Part shown: positions 15,521 to 19,756 of the stretch, one piece after another
Position numbering within the stretch: position 1 is the first letter of the stretch
How the letters are laid out: every line of letters begins with the position of its first letter
Notes under the pieces: generated by a model
Databases searched by the model: none
Told to the model about the DNA's origin: nothing
The model's input: the letters and a program-made list of their open reading frames with translations, nothing else
Program-made: the position numbers and the translations under genes
Origin: CAZWVA01 sp964636885
GTDB lineage: Bacteria; Desulfobacterota_D; UBA1144; Nemesobacterales; CSP1-2
Reading direction: 5' to 3'
DNA length: 19,756 bases
Assembly: GCA_964636885.1 (NCBI GenBank)
Contig: CAZWVA010000051.1
Location: 1-19,756 of the forward strand

Positions 15521-15526
15521 AGGCAA
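15498..15526 (-). promoter_or_regulatory. Promoter of the XRE operon
   Basis: On the minus strand TTGCCT (15526-15521), a 17-base spacer, and TATAAA (15503-15498) match sigma70 boxes 4/6 and 5/6. The implied leader is about 50 bases and ends in the strong ribosome binding site before 15438. The palindrome at 15498-15520 covers the spacer and the -10 box, so a protein bound there would block transcription. Confidence 0.5.
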
Positions 15527-15560
15527 GGGGTTTTTAGTGAAAAGGTGAAAATACGACGGC

Positions 15561-15710
15561 TTGAGAAGGAAACTGATTAAACTTGCTATTTACTCTGCCC
15601 CTGCGGTTATTTTACTCGGACGGGTAACAGGAGCCAGGGCAAGTGGGACTATTCGTAGACATACGTGGAGTGCTAAGGACTGTGAAATCTATAATATAAA
15701 ATGTCCCTAA
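15561..15710 (+). CDS. Possible exported mini-protein (49 codons) divergent from the XRE operon
   Basis: A TTG at 15561 opens a 49-codon frame that ends at TAA 15708-15710. The product starts with an exceptionally good export signal: n-region LRRKLIKLAIYSAPAV (the leading L read as Met), hydrophobic VILLG, then an ARA-S cleavage-type end near residues 25-28. The remaining approximately 21 residues are basic and hold two cysteines in C-E-I-Y-N-I-K-C near the C-terminus, which could form a disulphide. Against it: the start is TTG, the nearest ribosome-binding-like sequence (AAGG at 15542) is about 15 bases away, and a short GTG frame overlaps. The frame lies across the palindrome from the XRE regulator and is convergent with the GAF gene 11 bases away. 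I do not recognise a family. Confidence 0.4.
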   Translation: MRRKLIKLAIYSAPAVILLGRVTGARASGTIRRHTWSAKDCEIYNIKCP

Positions 15711-15741
15711 TCGGAAGTCGGTTAAACCAACTTCACCGATT
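15709..15741. terminator. Bulged hairpin at convergent gene ends (possible bidirectional terminator)
   Basis: AATCGG (15709-15714) pairs with CCGATT (15736-15741), and AAGTCGG (15715-15721) with CCAACTT (15727-15733), with one wobble on the minus strand and a 2-base bulge. That gives about 13 base pairs around a 5-base loop. The stop codon of the GAF gene begins in the loop and the stop of the mini-protein overlaps the left arm. There is no clean T-run directly after on either strand, only a T-rich stretch about 7 bases on along the minus strand. Confidence 0.4.
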
Positions 15742-16165
15742 GAAGATAGATCATATTATCAACAGCCGATTTTATCTTTCTCAGATCCTCTCCAATGAAG
15801 TTTTGGAAAAGGGAACCATCATGGTCTTTTCTCACAACCAGAAGGACAGCCAATATATTGCGGGCTAAGCAAATCGGGTAAACGATCATCTTTCTTATCG
15901 AAGGTTGCGTGTGCCCCATGGTGATAAGGTTTAGATGGATAATATCAGCTTCACCCTGGAAGTCGTTTACTATAATCGGACTCTTATGCATAACCGCTTT
16001 CCCCAAAATGCTCTGATTCATCAGTGGGATGGTAATCCCCTTAAGCTCTTCTGGATATGTGAATTCGAGAAGGTTGTAGTACTTCTTTGGTTTCAGTACA
16101 AAAACGCTCTCTTCTTGAAGGTTAAAGGTTTTGGAAAGTTCTCTATCAAGCTCAGCGAATTCCAT
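15722..16165 (-). CDS. Stand-alone GAF-like domain protein
   Basis: This 147-residue cytoplasmic protein seems to be one GAF domain. The 'LMNQSILGKAVMHKSPIIVNDFQG' region (split: ILGKAVMHKSPIIVND near residues 53-68) is the typical 'G..G.v...g.p..i.D' GAF strand-helix. 'IRKMIVYPICLARNILAVLLVVRK' is the following core pair of strands, and the end (FIGEDLRKIKSAVDNMIYLQ) is the closing helix. GAF domains bind small ligands such as cyclic nucleotides, or act as dimerisers. There is no attached output domain. The ATG has only a weak GTGAG ribosome site. The gene and its flanks look more AT-rich than the rest of the window, so later acquisition is possible. A role in sensing with the neighbouring XRE system is a guess. 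Confidence 0.72.
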   Translation of the reverse strand: MEFAELDRELSKTFNLQEESVFVLKPKKYYNLLEFTYPEELKGITIPLMNQSILGKAVMHKSPIIVNDFQGEADIIHLNLITMGHTQPSIRKMIVYPICLARNILAVLLVVRKDHDGSLFQNFIGEDLRKIKSAVDNMIYLQSVKLV

Positions 16166-16308
16166 TTATCTCACTAATCTAATTTAAACCTTATACCTGG
16201 GAAATACAATTAGACCTTGGAATGGATTTTTTTTGAAAAAAAGGTTTATATTTTGTGAATCGTATTATATTGGTCTTAAATCCTGTGTTAACATAAGGAT
16301 CTAAGATA
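16166..16308. other. AT-rich gap between GAF gene and tRNA-Phe
   Basis: No gene was found in this 143-base stretch. It contains a run of eight T residues at 16227-16234, one G, then seven A residues at 16236-16242. Read on the minus strand, the T run lies about 65 bases after the tRNA and could help to end its transcript, but no stable stem precedes it. A TATAAG box near 16190 on the minus strand could belong to the GAF gene promoter. Confidence 0.35.
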
Positions 16309-16381
<73 letters not shown>

Positions 16382-16439
16382 TTCCCAAGGATCTCAAAGA
16401 GTTACAACATTTCAGGTCTTCCTAGTTGAGTAAGGGTTG

Positions 16440-16468
16440 ATTGTACCTAACTGTTTTAAGCCATGCAA
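16440..16468 (-). promoter_or_regulatory. Candidate promoter for tRNA-Phe
   Basis: TTGCAT (16468-16463 minus), a 17-base spacer and TACAAT (16445-16440 minus) match sigma70 boxes 3/6 and 5/6. The -35 box lies inside the last codons of the upstream oxidoreductase gene. The start would be about 50 bases before the mature tRNA. Confidence 0.35.
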
Positions 16469-19359
16469 GAGGACGTAAGGATCTGATCTGCTAGAACTTC
16501 GGCTATCTGTCTCGCACGCCTTCCCGTAAAGTGCTCTATCTGCTGGCGACAGGATACCCCTGAGACGGCGATTACGGTTCCTTGAGATGCCTCACGAACC
16601 GCCGGGAAAAGACGGTCTTCACCTATGGCCTTAGAGATTTCATAATGCTCACTTTCGTATCCGAAACCCCCTGCCATGCCGCAACAACCGGCGTTACTGT
16701 CCTTTACTGAGCAGCCTGAGAGCCGTAGGATCTCAAGCGAGGGTTCGCTTCCGACAATGGCCCTTTGATGGCAGTGACCGTGGAAGAAAACGGTGGGGCC
16801 GCCGGATTTCCACTGGATGTTTAGTTCCCCCTTCTTATACAAATCGAAAAGAAACTCCTCGAGGAGGAACGTATTCCTGGCTAGGGTTTTTACATCGGTG
16901 TTACCAGGTAGGAGGTCGGGGTATTCGTCACGGAAGGTCAGGATACAACTCGGCTCGGTTCCAACGATTGGTATACCCTCTCTGGCATAGGGGGCGAGTA
17001 GCGCTACGTTCCTTCTGGCACGGGAGCGTGCCTCTTCCACCATCCCCCTACTCAGCATGGGACGGCCACAGCAAACGCGACCGGGCACCAGTATTACGTC
17101 AAAGCCAGCGCTTTCTAGTAGATCCACAGCCGCCTTTCCGACCTCTGGGTAGTAGAAGCTTACCCATGTGTCATGAAAATAGACCGCTTTGGTGTTCGGG
17201 GTGGTCTTATGATTGGCCGATTTTCGGTGTTTAAACCAATACATAAATGTCCTGCGGGCAAGACGTGGGAGGGAACGGTTCCGGTGAATGCCCATCTGTG
17301 TGAGGAGCCAGAGTGATAATGGGTTTCTCAAAAAGAGATTAGTTAAAGGCGCTGAGTGTGAAGATAAGCGGCTTATTTCGTGTATGTAGCCAAACAGACG
17401 GTCACGGAGGGTCATTCCATGAGAGGCGTGGTAGTGGGCCAGAAATTCGATCTTCATCTTGGCCACATCAACCCCCGAAGGACACTCCCTCTTACAGCCC
17501 TTACAGGAAAGGCATAGGTCATAGACCCCGTACATATCATCGCTTGTCAGGTCTTCTTCAGACAATACCCCCGAGATAACGGCTCTTAGGGCATTGGCAC
17601 GCGCCCTCGTTGTGTCCCTTTCGTCACGTGTTGCGATATACGATGGGCACATAATGCCCTCTCCTAGTTTCCGGCATAATCCCTGACCATTACACATCTC
17701 TACCGCTTTCGTAAATCCCTTGTCCGCCGACCAGTCTAGATAGGTGAGGATTTCCCTAGGTCTATAGTTCTTTCCGTATCTCAGGTTTTCCTTTGGTGAG
17801 GGGGAGTCCACCACCTTACCGGGATTTAGTATCCCTTTTGGATCAAATGCGAACTTGAGCTCGCGCATGGCCTTATAAATGGTAGGGCCAAAGAGCCTTT
17901 CATTCAGGTAACTCCTTTGCAAACCGTCACCATGCTCCCCACTCATGACCCCACCGTAACGTATAGCGAGTTTGAAGGCCTCCTCGGTGAGCTCATCCAT
18001 TAGTGTTAAGCCCTGGGTCGTCTTTAGGTTAACGAGTGGACGAACGTGGAGGCACCCAGCGCTTGCATGGCCGTAGAATGCGGCCCTCGTGCCGAGTCTC
18101 CTAATCACGTCCACTATATCCTTCACATAGTTTGCTAGGTTGTTTACGGGTATGGAGACGTCCTCGATACAGGGAATGGGCTTGAAATCGTCGCGCTTAC
18201 TCATAAGAAGACCTAGTCCCGCTTTCCGTATCCCCCAAACATTTGCCTGGGCTTCGGGAGAAAGCGCATAGTTTATCGAAAACCGTAACCCTCGTCCGCT
18301 GAGATATGACACTAGGTCTTCGGCCTTTAGCTTCACTTCTCCTTCGCTTTCCCCATAAAACTCAACGGCAAGAACGGCCACTGGATTTCCCTCCATCCAT
18401 GTGAGCATAGGGGCGTATCCGATATGTTCCCTGGTCAAATCTATCAGCATCCTGTCTATTAGCTCTATCGCCGAGGGATTTCTCTCCAGAATGATGGGTA
18501 CGACCTCCATTCCGGCGACCAGATCATCGAATTGGAGAACCACCACCCCTGTATGAGAGGGGAGGGGTACGAGATTAAGGGTAAACCCCGTTGCGACGGC
18601 GAGTGTTCCCTCTGAGCTTGCCAGGAGTTGGGCCGGATTAAAAGGAGTGCTAAGAAGGTAGGGAAGGCTGTATCCGGAGGCCCGTCGCCAGTGTCTAGGG
18701 AAATCCCGTCTGATGGCCTCACCGTATCTCTTACGGAGTTCTAAAAGAGCACTGTAGAGACGCCCCTCTCTGGAATCCCTGCAGGCCTTTCCGTGTAAGC
18801 CCTCCTCATTTAGAGGAGAGAGTTCCACGAGGCTTCCATCGGCTAGAACCACCTGTGCGGATCTTACATTGTCCCCGGCCATTCCATAGAGGATGGAGTG
18901 AGAGCCTGTGGCGTTGTTTCCGACAACGCCTCCTATGGTGGCTACCCTGGCGGTGGCGGGATCAGGACCAAACATGAGTCTATGGGGTCTGAGTTTACGG
19001 TTTAGTTGCTCTAGGTAGAGGCCCGGCTGAACACGGACCGTTCTTTCCTCTGTGTCTATCCATTCCACATCATTTAGGTACTTAGAGAAGTCAATTATAA
19101 GAGCGTGGCCGACTGCCTGACCCGCAAGGCTCGTCCCTCCGCCTCGGGGGAGAATCGCAACACCGTAACGTGCTGCGATTTCTACCGTCCCTATCACGTC
19201 CTCAACGGTGCGTGGGATGACGACTCCAATGGGTTCAATCTGGTAGTTGCTTGCATCCGTGCTGTAGAGGACCCTACTAAAGGAATCGAAGCGGACCTCA
19301 CCATTTAGTTCGGCCTTTAGGGCGAATTCGAGTTCCCGATATAGAGAATCCTTAGGCAT
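16456..19359 (-). CDS. Fused FAD-linked oxidase / Fe-S oxidoreductase, YdiJ-like (D-2-hydroxyacid dehydrogenase)
   Basis: This 967-residue protein joins two enzymes. Residues 40-180 form the FAD-binding PCMH domain (ILPRGGGTSLAGQAVG, then IGGVVGNNATGSHSILYG). Residues 265-520 are the FAD-oxidase C-terminal domain, with YGHASAGCLHVRP (429-441) and GEHGDGLQRS (474-483). Residues 556-626 hold two iron-sulphur motifs: C556/C562/C571 and C616/C619/C622/C626 (CLSCKGCKRECP). The end carries two CCG domains (VCCGRPML; HGHCHQRA; AGCCGMAGGFGYE) that bind clusters and pass electrons to a membrane acceptor. The whole order matches E. coli YdiJ, an FAD/Fe-S D-2-hydroxyglutarate dehydrogenase, and also D-lactate or glycolate dehydrogenase (GlcD-GlcF) fusions; the substrate cannot be read from sequence. 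No ribosome binding site precedes the ATG. It is a single-gene unit between the tRNA and cofH. Confidence 0.93.
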   Translation of the reverse strand: MPKDSLYRELEFALKAELNGEVRFDSFSRVLYSTDASNYQIEPIGVVIPRTVEDVIGTVEIAARYGVAILPRGGGTSLAGQAVGHALIIDFSKYLNDVEWIDTEERTVRVQPGLYLEQLNRKLRPHRLMFGPDPATARVATIGGVVGNNATGSHSILYGMAGDNVRSAQVVLADGSLVELSPLNEEGLHGKACRDSREGRLYSALLELRKRYGEAIRRDFPRHWRRASGYSLPYLLSTPFNPAQLLASSEGTLAVATGFTLNLVPLPSHTGVVVLQFDDLVAGMEVVPIILERNPSAIELIDRMLIDLTREHIGYAPMLTWMEGNPVAVLAVEFYGESEGEVKLKAEDLVSYLSGRGLRFSINYALSPEAQANVWGIRKAGLGLLMSKRDDFKPIPCIEDVSIPVNNLANYVKDIVDVIRRLGTRAAFYGHASAGCLHVRPLVNLKTTQGLTLMDELTEEAFKLAIRYGGVMSGEHGDGLQRSYLNERLFGPTIYKAMRELKFAFDPKGILNPGKVVDSPSPKENLRYGKNYRPREILTYLDWSADKGFTKAVEMCNGQGLCRKLGEGIMCPSYIATRDERDTTRARANALRAVISGVLSEEDLTSDDMYGVYDLCLSCKGCKRECPSGVDVAKMKIEFLAHYHASHGMTLRDRLFGYIHEISRLSSHSAPLTNLFLRNPLSLWLLTQMGIHRNRSLPRLARRTFMYWFKHRKSANHKTTPNTKAVYFHDTWVSFYYPEVGKAAVDLLESAGFDVILVPGRVCCGRPMLSRGMVEEARSRARRNVALLAPYAREGIPIVGTEPSCILTFRDEYPDLLPGNTDVKTLARNTFLLEEFLFDLYKKGELNIQWKSGGPTVFFHGHCHQRAIVGSEPSLEILRLSGCSVKDSNAGCCGMAGGFGYESEHYEISKAIGEDRLFPAVREASQGTVIAVSGVSCRQQIEHFTGRRARQIAEVLADQILTSSCMA

Positions 19360-19507
19360 AGTATGTATATCAGTATAACCGTGTCAAAGGGAGCTCACTA
19401 TGCTAGTGCATCACTTTTATATGGTTTTCTAGAGAAGAATCAGATTACAGTAGGGACAAGAAAACAGAGGAATACGGTTGTGAAGAGAGGTCTACTCACT
19501 ATCTAGA
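19360..19507. other. Gap upstream of the FAD/Fe-S gene, with candidate promoter elements
   Basis: This 148-base stretch separates the oxidoreductase start from the end of cofH, both on the minus strand. On the minus strand TTGACA followed after 16 bases by CATACT abuts the ATG at 19359, and TATACT lies 12 bases before it, so transcription may start very near the codon. CACTA-TGC-TAGTG near 19397-19409 is a short inverted repeat. No gene and no clear terminator for cofH were seen. Confidence 0.3.
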
Positions 19508-19756
19508 CTAATCGTTACCCTCTTTACTAAACACCTTTAAGATATCGTATGTAGTTGACCTCTGTGCAGGTATTCTTCCAATCTCCCTCGTGAGGCGGCG
19601 AAACTCCTCAGGTGGGAAGTACTGACCGTGGTTCGCTCCCGCTGCGCGTGAGATATGCTCTTCCATGAGCGTCCCGCCAAAGTCGTTTGCCCCGGCGGTA
19701 AGTGAGAACTGGGCGAACTCCGGCCCTTGCTTTACCCAGGAGACCTGGATGTTATT
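19508..19756 (-). CDS. cofH: CofH-type radical SAM enzyme, C-terminal end (cut by window edge)
   Basis: The last 82 codons are visible and end at TAG 19508-19510; the start lies beyond the window. The visible sequence opens NNIQVSWVKQGPEFAQF, then has LTAGANDFGGTLMEEHISRA, AGANHGQ and GRIPAQRSTTYD. This order, above all 'W.K.GPE.AQ' and 'GANDFGGTL..E.ISRAAGA.HGQ', is that of CofH (FO synthase subunit 2, coenzyme F420 route). It fits CofH better than MqnC or MqnE of the futalosine menaquinone route, which share the fold. The radical SAM cysteines would be in the missing part. If CofH is right, the enzyme joins tyrosine to 5-amino-6-ribitylaminouracil before CofG closes the deazaflavin ring. 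Confidence 0.85.
   Translation of the reverse strand, partial: NNIQVSWVKQGPEFAQFSLTAGANDFGGTLMEEHISRAAGANHGQYFPPEEFRRLTREIGRIPAQRSTTYDILKVFSKEGND

Noticed and set aside
15545..15580. Short GTG frame (11 codons) overlapping the mini-protein start
   Set aside because: Too short to judge and without independent support; could be a leader peptide but nothing shows it.
16227..16242. T8-G-A7 tract as a terminator hairpin
   Set aside because: A one-base loop cannot form and a pure A-T stem would be unstable; treated as an AT tract only.

Overview
The window looks like a compact chromosomal stretch from a Gram-negative (diderm) bacterium. LolA, an OmpA-type envelope protein and lipoprotein signals indicate an outer membrane. 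NuoABCD indicates complex I respiration. A CofH-type radical SAM C-terminus at the right edge suggests coenzyme F420 synthesis. Codon use favours AGG and ATA and base composition is close to balanced. From memory this mix would fit Desulfobacterota/Dadabacteria-like or other former deltaproteobacterial lineages, but the sequence alone cannot settle the taxon. No CRISPR array, insertion sequence, integrase or phage module was seen.

Layout, left to right. (1) 1-2447, plus strand: the C-terminal part of an FtsK/SpoIIIE translocase, LolA and a small exported protein with two cysteines. (2) 2450-5498, minus strand: nuoA-B-C-D, preceded by an unknown four-helix membrane protein that has a strong ribosome binding site. 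(3) 5765-6526, plus: a Sir2 deacylase that appears to be transcribed without a leader. (4) 6523-10072, minus: pdxA, tatD, nrdR and glyA, a tightly packed housekeeping block. PdxA makes the cofactor (PLP) that GlyA uses. (5) 10145-12220, minus: a membrane-anchored sulfatase/phosphotransferase-fold protein without the formylglycine motif. (6) 12407-13875, plus: an exported helical protein and an OmpA-family protein with two DUF4398-like helical repeats. (7) 13890-15438, minus: an XRE-type regulator, a two-helix membrane protein with a Cache-like outer domain, and a lipoprotein, with overlapping reading frames. A perfect 8-bp-arm palindrome overlaps the regulator's predicted promoter. On the other side of it lies an easily missed 49-codon ORF (15561-15710) for a possible exported mini-protein. 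(8) 15722-16165, minus: a stand-alone GAF-like protein, then tRNA-Phe at 16309-16381. (9) 16456-19359, minus: a large FAD/Fe-S oxidoreductase of the YdiJ type. (10) 19508-19756, minus: the end of cofH.

Most of the window is core metabolism and envelope biology. The least explained part is 12407-16165, a run of poorly characterised envelope and sensory genes. It includes the XRE, membrane sensor, lipoprotein and mini-protein group, which is the best candidate here for an undescribed signalling system. Gene ends are packed very tightly: two convergent pairs are separated by 2 and 14 bp and one overlaps by 4 bp, leaving no room for separate terminators. No gap between genes exceeds about 300 bases.
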